From the NCBI RefSeq assembly GCF_001969855.1, contig NZ_MRBL01000006.1:124001-188000 (forward strand): DNA of 64,000 bases, read 5' to 3'. The notes beneath the pieces are model-generated. The model was not told the DNA's origin, made no database searches, and saw only the letters and a program-made list of their open reading frames with translations. Position numbers and translations under genes: made by a program. Origin of the DNA: Bacillus haynesii. GTDB lineage: Bacteria > Bacillota > Bacilli > Bacillales > Bacillaceae. This document shows positions 17,296 through 32,727 of this stretch, in pieces. Within the stretch, counting starts at the first letter, position 1. The number at the start of each line of letters is the position of its first letter.

Positions 17296-18549
17296 ATGCA
17301 GCAACAACAATTTGATCAACTGACAACTGCAGAGAAGCGGGAAGTCGAAAGGCAGCTTCACATATATATGGACGGAGCGGAGGAGGTGATTCCCCCGGAA
17401 GAACTGCGGGCAAAGCTGGCCAAATCGATTTTGACCGGCGAACCGCTGAAAATTAAGCTTGGCCTTGATCCGTCGGCGCCTGACGTTCATTTGGGCCACA
17501 CCGTCGTCTTGAATAAGCTGCGCCAATTTCAGGAAAACGGACATATCGTCCAGCTCCTGATCGGGGATTTCACAGGAAAAATCGGCGATCCGACAGGAAA
17601 ATCCGCCGCCAGGAAACAGCTGACAGACGAAGAAGTCCGCAGCAATGCCGAAACATACTTTCAACAGTTTGGAAAAGTGCTTGATCAGAACAAGGTCGAA
17701 CTTCACTACAACTCCAAATGGCTTAAACGATTAACATTGGAAGACGTCATTGAACTCGCGGGCAAAATTACCGTCGCCCGTTTAATGGAACGCGATGATT
17801 TTGAAGAAAGAATCGCCTTACAAAAGCCGATTTCGCTTCATGAGTTCTTTTACCCTTTGATGCAGGGATATGATTCAGTCGTTCTGGACAGCGATATCGA
17901 ACTGGGCGGAACGGATCAGCATTTTAACGTGCTCATGGGCAGACACTTTCAGGAAAAGTACGGAAAAGAAAAACAGGTCGTCATTCTCATGCCGCTGCTT
18001 GAAGGACTTGACGGCGTTGAAAAAATGTCTAAATCAAAGAACAATTACATCGGCATCGATGAAGACCCTCATGAAATGTTCGGGAAAACGATGTCGCTTC
18101 CGGACAGTTTGATGAAAAAATATATCCATCTTGCGACCGACTTGGAGGCGGAGGATAAAAAACGCCTTGTCAAGGATTTGGAAACGGGGGCCGTTCATCC
18201 GAGAGACGCGAAAATGCTGCTCGGGAAAACCATCGTCACCATGTATCATGGAAGCAAGGCGGCCGAAGCGGCAGAACAGCAGTTTAAACAAGTTTTTCAG
18301 CAAAACAGCGCGCCGGACAATATAACGGCCGTACACTGGCAAGGTGAAGAAACGGTGCCGGTCACCGATTTATTGGTGACGCTCGGACTCCTCCCTTCCA
18401 AAAGCGAAGCCCGCCGAATGATCCAAAACGGCGGCGTTAAAATCAACGGCGTCAAAGCGGAAGCGATTCATGCGGACATTGCACCCGAACACGACATGAT
18501 CATCCAAGTCGGCAAACGGAAATTTGTCAAATTGCAAATGCCTCAATAA
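17296..18549 (+). CDS. tyrZ: Tyrosyl-tRNA synthetase TyrZ
   Basis: A 417-residue class I tyrosyl-tRNA synthetase charging tRNA-Tyr. The HIGH-type motif HLGH is at 65-68 and KMSKS at 243-247; GGTDQHFN (205-211) belongs to the tyrosine pocket. A C-terminal S4 RNA-binding domain covers about 350-417. It matches the TyrZ type rather than TyrS. The ATG at 17296 follows AAAGGAGGAG. The frame extends upstream into the T-box terminator but has no reason to start there. Regulation is by the T-box and probably YwaE. Confidence 0.95.
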   Translation: MQQQQFDQLTTAEKREVERQLHIYMDGAEEVIPPEELRAKLAKSILTGEPLKIKLGLDPSAPDVHLGHTVVLNKLRQFQENGHIVQLLIGDFTGKIGDPTGKSAARKQLTDEEVRSNAETYFQQFGKVLDQNKVELHYNSKWLKRLTLEDVIELAGKITVARLMERDDFEERIALQKPISLHEFFYPLMQGYDSVVLDSDIELGGTDQHFNVLMGRHFQEKYGKEKQVVILMPLLEGLDGVEKMSKSKNNYIGIDEDPHEMFGKTMSLPDSLMKKYIHLATDLEAEDKKRLVKDLETGAVHPRDAKMLLGKTIVTMYHGSKAAEAAEQQFKQVFQQNSAPDNITAVHWQGEETVPVTDLLVTLGLLPSKSEARRMIQNGGVKINGVKAEAIHADIAPEHDMIIQVGKRKFVKLQMPQ

Positions 18550-18551
18550 GC

Positions 18552-18596
18552 AAACAGCCTAATCATCCTTTTAAAGGGATCGATTAGGCTGTTTTT
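18552..18596 (+). terminator. tyrZ terminator
   Basis: AAACAGCCTAATC pairs with GATTAGGCTGTTT, followed by TTT, directly after the tyrZ stop. Confidence 0.85.
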
Positions 18597-18913
18597 CATG
18601 AAAAGCGCAGGCGATAGAATCTGCAACAGGACGGTATCCAATCGCCTGATGAAGTCGGGTTGCTAAGATCGGTGTATAAACAGCAAAACGCATATCTGAA
18701 CGGCCCTGCCTCTTCGGCCAACATCAAGTCCCCCGAAACAATCATCTAAAGCCCACTCTCATTTTCTGCCGTTAATAAAACATCCGCACTGCCGTTGTTT
18801 CTCCTCAATGCATAAAGGATGCCAAGCGGCGGACTGACCGCCTCATTCTTTAAAAGGTCTGCTTTAGTATGAGCCAAAAACGTCTCCGGACAGCCGAACG
18901 CCCTGATCCTCAT
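18571..18913 (-). pseudogene. Decayed GNAT acetyltransferase gene
   Basis: From an ATG at 18913, with a good GGGGAAGGAAAG ribosome site, the minus strand encodes about 54 residues. They resemble a GNAT N-terminus (FLAHTKADLLKNEAVSPPLG), and a TAG ends the frame. After this come LAEEAGPFRYAFCCLYTDLS and NPTS. A shift of frame then gives LHQAIGYRPVADSIACAF, the standard GNAT C-terminus (normally preceded by an IYQK-like motif). The middle of the domain is missing and at least two lesions are present. The end runs into the tyrZ terminator. Confidence 0.75.
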
Positions 18914-18943
18914 CTTTCCTTCCCCTTCCCTGATTGCAAATAA

Positions 18944-18962
18944 GGCCGCCAGCGGCGGCCTG
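18944..18962 (-). terminator. Terminator of the maltodextrin operon
   Basis: GGCCGCC and GGCGGCC form a 7-bp GC stem with a three-base loop about 27 bases past the pgcM stop. On the minus strand TTATTT follows. Confidence 0.7.
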
Positions 18963-18988
18963 TCATTTTATGATTCTCGGGTTGCTTT

Positions 18989-23627
<4,639 letters not shown>

Positions 23628-23650
<23 letters not shown>

Positions 23651-24509
23651 GATTTCCTCCTGACTGTAGATTTTCGTTGTGATGGCCGGTTTTGAATATA
23701 TGCCTGAAGATGAAAGAGACCATCAAAGCACTACCGCATGAATGGATGAGCAGCATCACGATGAAGTCAAAGCGGATCATACCGAAAGCCATTGCGGCTG
23801 CTGCCGGAAGCGCTGATCCGCACACCGCCGTTGCGGCCGCTTCCTTAAACGACCTTATCCCGGTCATGTTGGATTTTTTGGAGACCCAGATGCCTCCCGC
23901 CAGAACGGCCGTTAAAAAAAGCGAGATGATGAAAACCGCCGAACAGGCCAGCATGATGATGAGCGGCTTATATTGGGCAAACCACATTGCACCGATAAAA
24001 TCCCCCAAATGGCCGCCATCCAGATCATTCTGCCCGGCCTTTGCCGGATAGCGAACAGAAAACCCCGTTCCATTTTGATCACTGATGATCAGATGATCTG
24101 ACTGAAAGATGAGGGCGTTTTGATAGCCTTCCGCCTTTATTCGCCCGTTCTCACCGCTTGTTTTCAATTCATGCTTCAAATCGACCGCCAGCAAGGTTCT
24201 CCCTTTTTCCACAAGGTACAGCTCATTTGCACCTGTCAATCTTCCGTTTGTCAATTGGTAGCCTTTTAATTGCTTGATGAATGCCGCGTCAGCCTCTTGA
24301 ACAACGTTCGGCATCAGATACCCGGCATTGAAGCGGTCCATTTTCATAAACGCAATCGTCATGGGCGCCATTAAACAAGCCGACAAAAACATAAACAGAA
24401 AAGAAATGTCGAGCCAGCTGAATGCATGTTTGCAGCGCATGACGCCCGCCGGTGATGCCGCTGCTTTAAGAAAGCGGCCGATCAGCTTTTCGTTTCGCAT
24501 GTCGTTCAT
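23628..24509 (-). CDS. yvdJ: Maltodextrin-utilisation membrane protein YvdJ (DUF1189-like)
   Basis: A 293-residue membrane protein with an N-terminal hydrophobic segment (about 33-52), an extracytoplasmic domain of about 130 residues, and three or four C-terminal helices. It matches the DUF1189-type protein found at this place in the B. subtilis maltodextrin operon. Its role is unknown; it may assist the MdxFG permease. The start lies four bases after the mdxG stop. Confidence 0.8.
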
Positions 24510-24513
24510 CGGT

Positions 24514-25365
24514 TTATCCCTTCGTTCCGCCGGATGTCAAACCGGACACAAAGTTCTTTTGGAGAAAGAAGAACAAGATGCAAATCGGCAGAGCTGCAAG
24601 AATCGCTCCGGCTGCAAACAGCGCGACTTTTTGCTGCTGCGGATTGGAGATGAATGTCTGCAAACCGACGGCGATAGTCAGGCTTTCCGGCGAACGAAGC
24701 AGAAATTTCGCCAGCAAATAGTCGCCGAACGGCCCCATAAACGCCCACAGCGCCTGGACTGCAAGCATCGGTTTCACAAGGGGCAGAACGACCGAAGCAA
24801 AGATCCGCAGGTGCCCCGCTCCGTCAATCCGCGCCGCTTCATCGATTTCTCTCGGTACTGTATCAAAGTAGCCCTTCATCAGCCATGTGTTCATCGGAAT
24901 TCCGCCGCCGATATAGATTGCAGTTAAAAACCAATATTGGTCCAAAGCTCCGATCAGCATGGCCAGGACGTAAAAAGCGGTCAGCGCCGCCATCGTCGGC
25001 ACCATTTGAATGATCAAAAAGAAAATGAGGCTTTTTTTTCGGCCCGCAAACCGGTAGCGGCTGTACGTATAGCCGGCAAGCGTCACGATCGTCACCTGGA
25101 ACACCATAACGGACAACGCGATCACAAGCGTATTCCCGTACCAATTGAGGTAAAGCGTCTCTGCAAACAGCCGCTTAAAGTGGTCCAATGTCCATGCGCC
25201 CGAAAAATCGAGTGTAAAAGCCGCTACATTCCCGACCCGAAATGCGGATGATGCCGTGATCAAAAGCGGATAAATAATCACGATGCTTAAAAACGTCAAA
25301 AATATATAGGTCAAAACCTTGTTCAGCATCCCGGTGAACCGCGTATTTTTTAAAATCCCTCTCAT
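24514..25365 (-). CDS. mdxG: Maltodextrin ABC permease MdxG
   Basis: A 283-residue ABC permease of the MalG type with six membrane helices. The EAA loop, which docks the ATPase, reads [20 protein letters not shown]. It pairs with MdxF, and substrate is delivered by the lipoprotein MdxE. No ATPase gene is in the operon; in B. subtilis the shared ATPase MsmX serves it. Its ATG directly abuts the mdxF stop. Confidence 0.93.
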   Translation of the reverse strand: MRGILKNTRFTGMLNKVLTYIFLTFLSIVIIYPLLITASSAFRVGNVAAFTLDFSGAWTLDHFKRLFAETLYLNWYGNTLVIALSVMVFQVTIVTLAGYTYSRYRFAGRKKSLIFFLIIQMVPTMAALTAFYVLAMLIGALDQYWFLTAIYIGGGIPMNTWLMKGYFDTVPREIDEAARIDGAGHLRIFASVVLPLVKPMLAVQALWAFMGPFGDYLLAKFLLRSPESLTIAVGLQTFISNPQQQKVALFAAGAILAALPICILFFFLQKNFVSGLTSGGTKG

Positions 25366-26673
25366 CTACATGACCTCCTCATTGCCAAAGGCATTCGATT
25401 TCTTAAAAGCAATCAGGGAAACCCCGATGACAATGAAAGAAATGAGCAGTGTGACAGCAGCCGCCACGGAATACTGCGGCGACGTCCCCGTCGTCAGCTT
25501 ATAGATCCAGGATATTAAAATATCGGTTGACCCGGCTCCGGCCCCCGCACTCCCCGGACCGCCCTCATTAAATAAATAGATGATCGAGAAGTTATTGAAA
25601 TTAAACGTATACTGGGTAATCATCACGGGCGCGGTCGCAAATAAAATCATCGGCAGCGTTATGTGTTTAAAGCGCTGAATAAATGTCGCGCCGTCAATCT
25701 TTGCCGCTTCATAAAGCTCTCCGGGAATCGCCTGAAGCACCCCCGTCACCATGACATAAATGTATGGAAAACCGAGCCACGTCTGGATCATAATCAAAGC
25801 CGTCTTCGTCCAGAACGGATCGGTCTTCCATGCGACAGCCGGGATGTCGACGAACGGAAGCTGGTTCAAAAGCGGGATCACCTGAACGTTCATCGCGCCC
25901 GCCGAGTCGTTGAAAATGTTGGCGAAGCTCATAATCGTAATAAATGCCGGAACGGCCCACGGAAGCAGGAAGATGATCCGGAACATCCGCTTGCCTTTAA
26001 TAAAGTTCTGATTGACGATCAGCGCCGTCACGATGCCGAGAACAATTTGCAGCGTCGTTGCACAGATCGTCCAGATGATCGTCCAGCCCAGTACATCAGC
26101 GAATGTTTGCCGATACGAGCCAAGGAAAAAGATATTCATGAAATTTTTAAAGCCGACCCAGTCGATCAGACTGTTAGGCGGAATATGATAAAAATCGTAG
26201 TTTGTAAACGCGATAAACAGAGTCACCAGCACCGGAAAAATAATCACAAACACCATCATGAGGTATGCCGGCAGCGTAAATAAATACGGAAACCCTTTGT
26301 CACCTGCATTCCTGATCATGTCCCCAGCCGTCTCGCTGATTTTCAAACCCGCCGCTTTCATCGCGGCGGTCTTCCGGGCATCATACAGATTAAAGATGTA
26401 AAACATCAGAAAAACGATCGTCAAAATCAATTGCAGCGTGCCCTCAATCAAGAGAAACAGCGAGTGGTCTTCCCCCGGGACAGTCCCCAGCGTCACGAGA
26501 CCGATCAGCGCCTGATAACCGAAAACCGCTAACTCACAAATAAACAAGCCTGTGATGACAAGAAAAAGGATCCCCTTTGAAAACTGCCGGTTTGCAATCT
26601 GGCCAGCACCGGGAATTATCGATAACAGCGCTGCCTTCCGGCTCCGTTTTGCAAGTGTTTGGTCTTTGTTCAT
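25366..26673 (-). CDS. mdxF: Maltodextrin ABC permease MdxF
   Basis: A 435-residue ABC permease of the MalF type with eight predicted membrane helices, including a large extra N-terminal part with two helices (residues about 30-120). The EAA loop is ELYEAAKIDGATFIQRFKHI. It forms the channel with MdxG. It lies 41 bases after mdxE with no clear terminator between them, and its stop abuts the mdxG start. Confidence 0.93.
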   Translation of the reverse strand: MNKDQTLAKRSRKAALLSIIPGAGQIANRQFSKGILFLVITGLFICELAVFGYQALIGLVTLGTVPGEDHSLFLLIEGTLQLILTIVFLMFYIFNLYDARKTAAMKAAGLKISETAGDMIRNAGDKGFPYLFTLPAYLMMVFVIIFPVLVTLFIAFTNYDFYHIPPNSLIDWVGFKNFMNIFFLGSYRQTFADVLGWTIIWTICATTLQIVLGIVTALIVNQNFIKGKRMFRIIFLLPWAVPAFITIMSFANIFNDSAGAMNVQVIPLLNQLPFVDIPAVAWKTDPFWTKTALIMIQTWLGFPYIYVMVTGVLQAIPGELYEAAKIDGATFIQRFKHITLPMILFATAPVMITQYTFNFNNFSIIYLFNEGGPGSAGAGAGSTDILISWIYKLTTGTSPQYSVAAAVTLLISFIVIGVSLIAFKKSNAFGNEEVM

Positions 26674-26714
26674 TTTTTTCGCCCTCTATTCTTCCGGACG
26701 CTAAAACCGCCGTT

Positions 26715-27968
26715 TTATTTCACATACTTTTCTTGAATGTTTTCTTTGATCACGCGCACGGCATCATCCGCTGATTCCTGAGCCGATTTTTTCCCTGCTG
26801 CCGCGTCAAATATCAAGCTTTCTGCACCTGTCCACACTTCGGCCATTTCCGGAATATTCGGAGTCGGAGTCGCCGTTTCGTATTGCGTGATGACCGCCGA
26901 CGTCAGCTCGCTTTTTTGCTCCCCTGCTTTCTTTCGCGCAACGAGGTTGGCCGGGACTTCGTTCGTATCTTCATAAAAACGGTAAGCGCTTTCGTTATTT
27001 GCGGCATATTGAAGCCACTTTTCAGCAAGCTCCGGCTCTTTCGTATATTTTGAGGCGACCCAGCCTTTTCCGCCTGCAAACGGGGCATACTCTTTTCCGT
27101 TCGGCAATGTCGGGATTTTCGCTGCGCCGTAGTTCAAACCAGCTTCTTTATAATTGGAAGCCGACCAAGGGCCTCCGATAACAGCCGCTGCTTTTCCGTC
27201 CATAAAGGTCTGCTGGATAAAATCGTCAGCGCTCGTATTATCCTGCATGCCTTTCGGCCAATATTCACTGAACCATTTTTCGGCGTATTCCACCGCCTCC
27301 ACGGCTCCCTTGTTGTTCAGACCGATGTCTCCGGAATCCGTGCCGTCAGCTCCGAATACATATCCGCCGTATCCGGCCATTAAACCGTATGACATGTAAA
27401 AGTCCGTCCACTTCGCAAGAAAAGCGGTCGATTTTCCTTTTTCAGAAGCAAAAGCGAACCTCTTGTCTTTTGTTAAATCCTCGAGTTCGTTAAAGGTTTT
27501 TGGCGGCGCTTTTAACAGGTCTTTATTGTAATAGAGTACGAGAGTTTCAATAACAAGCGGGATTCCGTAGACTTTTCCGTCAACCGTCACCTGCTGCATT
27601 TCTTTGTCGCCGAAGCTTTTTGTATCAGACGGTTTGACTTCCAGCAAATGCCCTTGCTGCCCTAAGCCGCCGATACGGTCGTATGCCGCAAGCATGACAT
27701 CGGGCGCATTGCCTGCCGGGCCGTCAAGAGGAAGCGCTTCAAGCTGATCAAACATCGGCTTTTCAACGATTTTGACTGTCACATCATTCTCTTTTTCAAA
27801 ACCTTCCTTTATGCTTTCGACGTAAGGTTTATAGACCTCTTCCACAGACACGGTGAGCACTTTTTTCCCGCCGCTGCCTCCCGTTTCCTTTGAACTTGAA
27901 CAGGCGGCAAGACCGAACAGCAGAACTGACGCCAGCAGGACTACAAATCCTTTTTTTAAATGTTGCAT
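26715..27968 (-). CDS. mdxE: Maltodextrin-binding lipoprotein MdxE
   Basis: A 417-residue extracellular solute-binding protein of family 1 (MalE type), anchored by a lipidated Cys23 in LFGLAAC. It binds maltose and longer maltodextrins, made here by AmyL, and passes them to MdxFG. AGAAGGGGGA precedes the ATG. A promoter with an overlapping perfect cre and a large palindromic operator lies upstream, so the transport genes can be transcribed separately from bbmA. Confidence 0.94.
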   Translation of the reverse strand: MQHLKKGFVVLLASVLLFGLAACSSSKETGGSGGKKVLTVSVEEVYKPYVESIKEGFEKENDVTVKIVEKPMFDQLEALPLDGPAGNAPDVMLAAYDRIGGLGQQGHLLEVKPSDTKSFGDKEMQQVTVDGKVYGIPLVIETLVLYYNKDLLKAPPKTFNELEDLTKDKRFAFASEKGKSTAFLAKWTDFYMSYGLMAGYGGYVFGADGTDSGDIGLNNKGAVEAVEYAEKWFSEYWPKGMQDNTSADDFIQQTFMDGKAAAVIGGPWSASNYKEAGLNYGAAKIPTLPNGKEYAPFAGGKGWVASKYTKEPELAEKWLQYAANNESAYRFYEDTNEVPANLVARKKAGEQKSELTSAVITQYETATPTPNIPEMAEVWTGAESLIFDAAAGKKSAQESADDAVRVIKENIQEKYVK

Positions 27969-28002
27969 CTTTTTTCCCCCTTCTATCTTAGAATCTGAGA
28001 CA

Positions 28003-28032
28003 ATTGTAATCCTCGATAGAAAGCGGTTACAA
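28003..28032 (-). promoter_or_regulatory. mdxE promoter overlapped by a CcpA cre site
   Basis: On the minus strand TTGTAA (28027-28032) and TACAAT (28003-28008) are 18 bases apart. The sequence TTGTAACCGCTTTCT at 28018-28032 matches the cre consensus WTGNAANCGNWNNCW at every position and covers the -35 region, so repression by CcpA on glucose is expected. Confidence 0.8.
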
Positions 28033-28034
28033 TA

Positions 28035-28068
28035 GTTTAAATTCTGTTACCGGTAACAGAATTTAAAC
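28035..28068. promoter_or_regulatory. 34-bp perfect palindrome, probable MdxR operator
   Basis: Each half reads GTTTAAATTCTGTTACC, giving a perfect 34-base palindrome whose core CTGTTACCGGTAACAG has the CG-centred symmetry of LacI-family operators. It contains the bbmA stop codon (28063-28065) and sits three bases upstream of the mdxE -35. A related site precedes bbmA. Confidence 0.75.
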
Positions 28069-29826
28069 CGCCCCCAAAATGAAAAAACCGCCTGGCTGTA
28101 TGTCGACCGCATCATCATGATGGAGCGCTTCTTCCGACCACGCATCATATATTCTTTTGTCGCTTGCAATCTTCAAATCATGCAATCTGACACGGCGCAC
28201 CTCGCTGCCCTGGTGGAAGAAGTAGATCAACTCTTTTCCTTCATGTGTTCGAGAAAAACTGACAAAATCGTTTTCGTCGTCAACCAGCCTCCACTCGAGC
28301 GCTCCATATGTCAATACATCATTTTCTTGTTTTCGCAAAGCGATCAGCCGTTTCATAAATGTGAGCATCTCTTGATTCTGTTTCTCTTCTTCCCAAACCA
28401 TGCACTTCCGGCACAATGGGTCATCCCCGCCGTCCAGCCCGATTTCGGTTCCGTAATAAATGCACGGCGAGCCTGTCTGAGCAAACATGAATGCCAAAAG
28501 AGAGCGCACCTTTTTGTCATCTCCTCCGCATCTTGTCAAAATCCGCTTCGTGTCATGACTGTCCAGCAAATTAAACATCACCTCATTGACCTGCTTCATC
28601 CCGCTCATGAGATGCGAATTGATGCGGCTCGCCATTTGCGAAGCTGAAATCGATCCGTCTGCAAAATAGTCAATCATCGGTTCTGTGAACGGGTAGTTCA
28701 TAACCGAATGAAATTCGTCTCCTCTAAGCCACGGATCAGCCTGATGCCAGATTTCGCCCAATATAAAAATGTCGGGCTTTTCTGCAGTAACGGCTTGACG
28801 GAACTTCTTCCAAAACGCATGATCGACTTCATTCGCCACATCCAAACGCCAGCCGTCGATATCAAATTCGCGTATCCAGTACAGCGCGATATCAAGTAAA
28901 TAAGCCTGAACTTCCGGGTTGGCGGTATTGAGCTTCGGCATCTCGGGCGTAAACGCAAATGTATCGTAGCCGCCTTCTTTAACAGGGAAAGAATGAACAT
29001 GAAACCAGTCTTTATAACGGGACTTTTCACCGTTTTTGACGACATCCTGCCACTCTCGCGAAGCGCTGCCGATGTGATTAAAAACAGCGTCAAGCATGAT
29101 CTTCATTCCCCGCTCGTGAAGCCGGCTGACCAGCGTGCGAAAGAGTTCCTCATCGCCAAAATGCGGATCGATGGAGCAATAGTCCAATGTATCGTATTTA
29201 TGATTGGAAGGCGCGGCAAAGATCGGCGTCAAATAGATGCCGCCCACCCCCAAGTCTTTCAAATAGTCCAGCTTGTCCATAATCCCCTGCAAATCCCCTC
29301 CGAAAAAATCGTGCACCTCGGGATCTTTGCTTCCCCATGGCAAAGCGTTTTCCGGAGACAAATCTTCCCGCCCGCTGGCAAAGCGCTCCGGAAAAATTTG
29401 ATACCAGACGGTTGATTTGACCCAGTCAGGTGCATCAAACGTATCTGCCTCATGAACAAACGGAAATTTAAAACAGTGCTTGCCCGTATCCGCCGTTTTC
29501 CCGGCAAACGGACATGCACCATTGCTTCCGTAAAAAGTGTCTTGCTCATCAGTGCCTGTAAGGATAAACCCGTATTGCAGACGCCTGAATGGAGGCACCA
29601 CTTCGGCAAACCAGTAATCATGCGTGCTTGTTGCGGCAATTTTCGCCATCGCAAGCTCGTTCGCATTCCATGTGCCGCCGGTGTATTCGTAAGGATCGCC
29701 CCAAATGAAGCGGACGTGATCGGCATCATCCTTTTTTGTACGGATTTTGATGTGCAATGTCCGTCCATCGTAAGAATAGGCATCAGAGCTGAAAGGCTGG
29801 TGATGTATCGCTGCATATTCCATCAT
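28063..29826 (-). CDS. bbmA: Maltogenic amylase/cyclomaltodextrinase BbmA (YvdF)
   Basis: A 587-residue intracellular GH13 enzyme of the neopullulanase/cyclomaltodextrinase group with the N-terminal CBM34-like domain (about residues 1-120) that mediates dimerisation. Catalytic residues lie in GWRLDVANE, LGEIWHQ and DSHDTKR. It degrades maltodextrins and cyclodextrins mainly to maltose, feeding MapA. Two adjacent ATG codons (29826 and 29823) follow AAAGGGGGAAAC; the B. subtilis protein begins MEYAAIHHQP, so the second is equally possible. Confidence 0.92.
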   Translation of the reverse strand: MMEYAAIHHQPFSSDAYSYDGRTLHIKIRTKKDDADHVRFIWGDPYEYTGGTWNANELAMAKIAATSTHDYWFAEVVPPFRRLQYGFILTGTDEQDTFYGSNGACPFAGKTADTGKHCFKFPFVHEADTFDAPDWVKSTVWYQIFPERFASGREDLSPENALPWGSKDPEVHDFFGGDLQGIMDKLDYLKDLGVGGIYLTPIFAAPSNHKYDTLDYCSIDPHFGDEELFRTLVSRLHERGMKIMLDAVFNHIGSASREWQDVVKNGEKSRYKDWFHVHSFPVKEGGYDTFAFTPEMPKLNTANPEVQAYLLDIALYWIREFDIDGWRLDVANEVDHAFWKKFRQAVTAEKPDIFILGEIWHQADPWLRGDEFHSVMNYPFTEPMIDYFADGSISASQMASRINSHLMSGMKQVNEVMFNLLDSHDTKRILTRCGGDDKKVRSLLAFMFAQTGSPCIYYGTEIGLDGGDDPLCRKCMVWEEEKQNQEMLTFMKRLIALRKQENDVLTYGALEWRLVDDENDFVSFSRTHEGKELIYFFHQGSEVRRVRLHDLKIASDKRIYDAWSEEALHHDDAVDIQPGGFFILGAV

Positions 29827-29875
29827 GTTTCCCCCTTTTTGGTTGTCCGGCTGTGATGAACCGGCTTTTATTCTG

Positions 29876-29934
29876 AAATTATCATGACGGCATAACAGGA
29901 ACAATCATTTTCAGCTTGTTAACGGTAACAGAAT
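29876..29934 (-). promoter_or_regulatory. bbmA promoter with second MdxR-type operator
   Basis: On the minus strand TTGTTC (29899-29904) and TAATTT (29876-29881) are 17 bases apart. Just upstream, CTGTTACCGTTAACAA (29917-29932) is a near-palindrome sharing the half-site of the 34-bp operator at 28035-28068. Confidence 0.6.
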
Positions 29935-29942
29935 GAGACGCC

Positions 29943-30893
29943 TTACAAAGTCGATTCGCGGACAATAAGCTCCGGCTCAAAAAATTGATTGCCTTGCGGC
30001 GCTCCGGCTTCATTGATTTTTTTCAGCAGGATTCTCGCGCAAGCCTCTCCCATTTCAACAACAGGCTGTCTGATCGTTGTCAGGCGAGGCGAAGCGATCC
30101 GGTCGAGAAACACCCCGTCATAGCCGGTGACCGCGACATCTTCCGGAATTCTTTTGCCGAGCGATTGCACCGCGCGAATGACCCCGAGCGCGATGCGGTC
30201 GGAAGCGCAAACCACCGCTGCCGGTGCATCAAGGGATGCCAGCACTTCCCGCGCGCGTGCTTCACTTTTTTTTGAACTGTTGTCCATCCGGAAAATCGCC
30301 GGTTTTTTCAGACTGCCTTCCATCGCCTGAAGATAGCCATTTTCCCTTGACCGTTCAAAGGGCTCATCCAAATCGATTCCAAAAAAGACAACATTGCGGA
30401 CGCCCAGCCCAATGACATGACGTGTTGCCATATAGGCTCCTTTTTCATTGTTAACATCAATAAAATCGTAGCCCATTTCATTTTGGCCGAATACAACGAC
30501 AGGCTTTTCAAATACTTTGATCAGCCCTTCAAAATCGGCTTTTCTCAACCCCGTCGCAATAATGCCGTCGCACTGGCCGATATTGAGAGATTTCCTTGTG
30601 ACAAGCTGTAAAGCATAATGATGACGGTCCAGCTCGCGGCTGATTCCCGTTAACAGGTTCATATAATAAGGTTCTGTCGTATCCATTTCTTCCAGTATGA
30701 GCAGCTTGACGACCTGTGTTCTGTTTTGAACGAGCGCTCTTGCTGCATAGTTCGGTATATAATTGAGCTCCTTCATTGCGGAATGAACAAGCTTTTTCAA
30801 TTCATCCGTCACAGTCTCAGGATGATTGATCACCCGCGATACTGTCATTTTCGACACATTTGCTTTCTTTGCTACATCAGATAACGTTGCCAT
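29943..30893 (-). CDS. mdxR: LacI-family regulator MdxR (YvdE)
   Basis: A 316-residue LacI/GalR regulator. The helix-turn-helix TLSDVAKKANVSKMTVSRVI is at residues 3-22, the hinge helix is AARALVQ, and the rest is a periplasmic-binding-protein-like sensor domain. In B. subtilis the equivalent protein controls the maltodextrin operon in response to maltodextrin. The CG-centred palindromes before bbmA and mdxE are its likely targets. It is the first gene of the minus-strand block after amyL. Confidence 0.9.
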   Translation of the reverse strand: MATLSDVAKKANVSKMTVSRVINHPETVTDELKKLVHSAMKELNYIPNYAARALVQNRTQVVKLLILEEMDTTEPYYMNLLTGISRELDRHHYALQLVTRKSLNIGQCDGIIATGLRKADFEGLIKVFEKPVVVFGQNEMGYDFIDVNNEKGAYMATRHVIGLGVRNVVFFGIDLDEPFERSRENGYLQAMEGSLKKPAIFRMDNSSKKSEARAREVLASLDAPAAVVCASDRIALGVIRAVQSLGKRIPEDVAVTGYDGVFLDRIASPRLTTIRQPVVEMGEACARILLKKINEAGAPQGNQFFEPELIVRESTL

Positions 30894-31012
30894 TTCATCC
30901 CCGCCTTACTTATGCGATTCAAACTGTCAGCAAGTCCTTTTTAGGTCTGATGACACCTTGTTAAAATTAATTATAAGATGTAATCAAAGAAATTTTATAA
31001 GAAGGAGAAAAT

Positions 31013-31043
31013 AAAAAAAACGGATTTCCTTTAGAAAATCCGT
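31013..31043 (-). terminator. amyL terminator
   Basis: On the minus strand ACGGATTT and AAATCCGT form an 8-bp stem followed by eight T. Confidence 0.88.
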
Positions 31044-31060
31044 CCTATCACTGTATACTT

Positions 31061-32614
<1,554 letters not shown>

Positions 32615-32662
32615 TCAATGTGAAACATATGCTATTGTATAAATATTTGGAATTTTTAACAA
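32615..32662 (-). promoter_or_regulatory. amyL promoter and downstream cre-like site
   Basis: On the minus strand TTGTTA (32657-32662) and TACAAT (32634-32639) are 17 bases apart, as in the described amyL promoter. Immediately downstream TGTTTCACATTGAAA (around 32615-32629) corresponds to the operator-like sequence implicated in catabolite repression of amyL. Confidence 0.85.
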
Positions 32663-32694
32663 ATACCATTTTCCCTATATTTTCTTGCAAAAGA

Positions 32695-32718
32695 AAAGCG
32701 CCGATATGGCGCTTTCTT
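32695..32718 (-). terminator. pdaC terminator
   Basis: AGCGCC and GGCGCT form a 6-bp stem; on the minus strand TTTTC follows. It separates pdaC from the amyL promoter. Confidence 0.7.
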
Positions 32719-32727
32719 CTCATTTAT

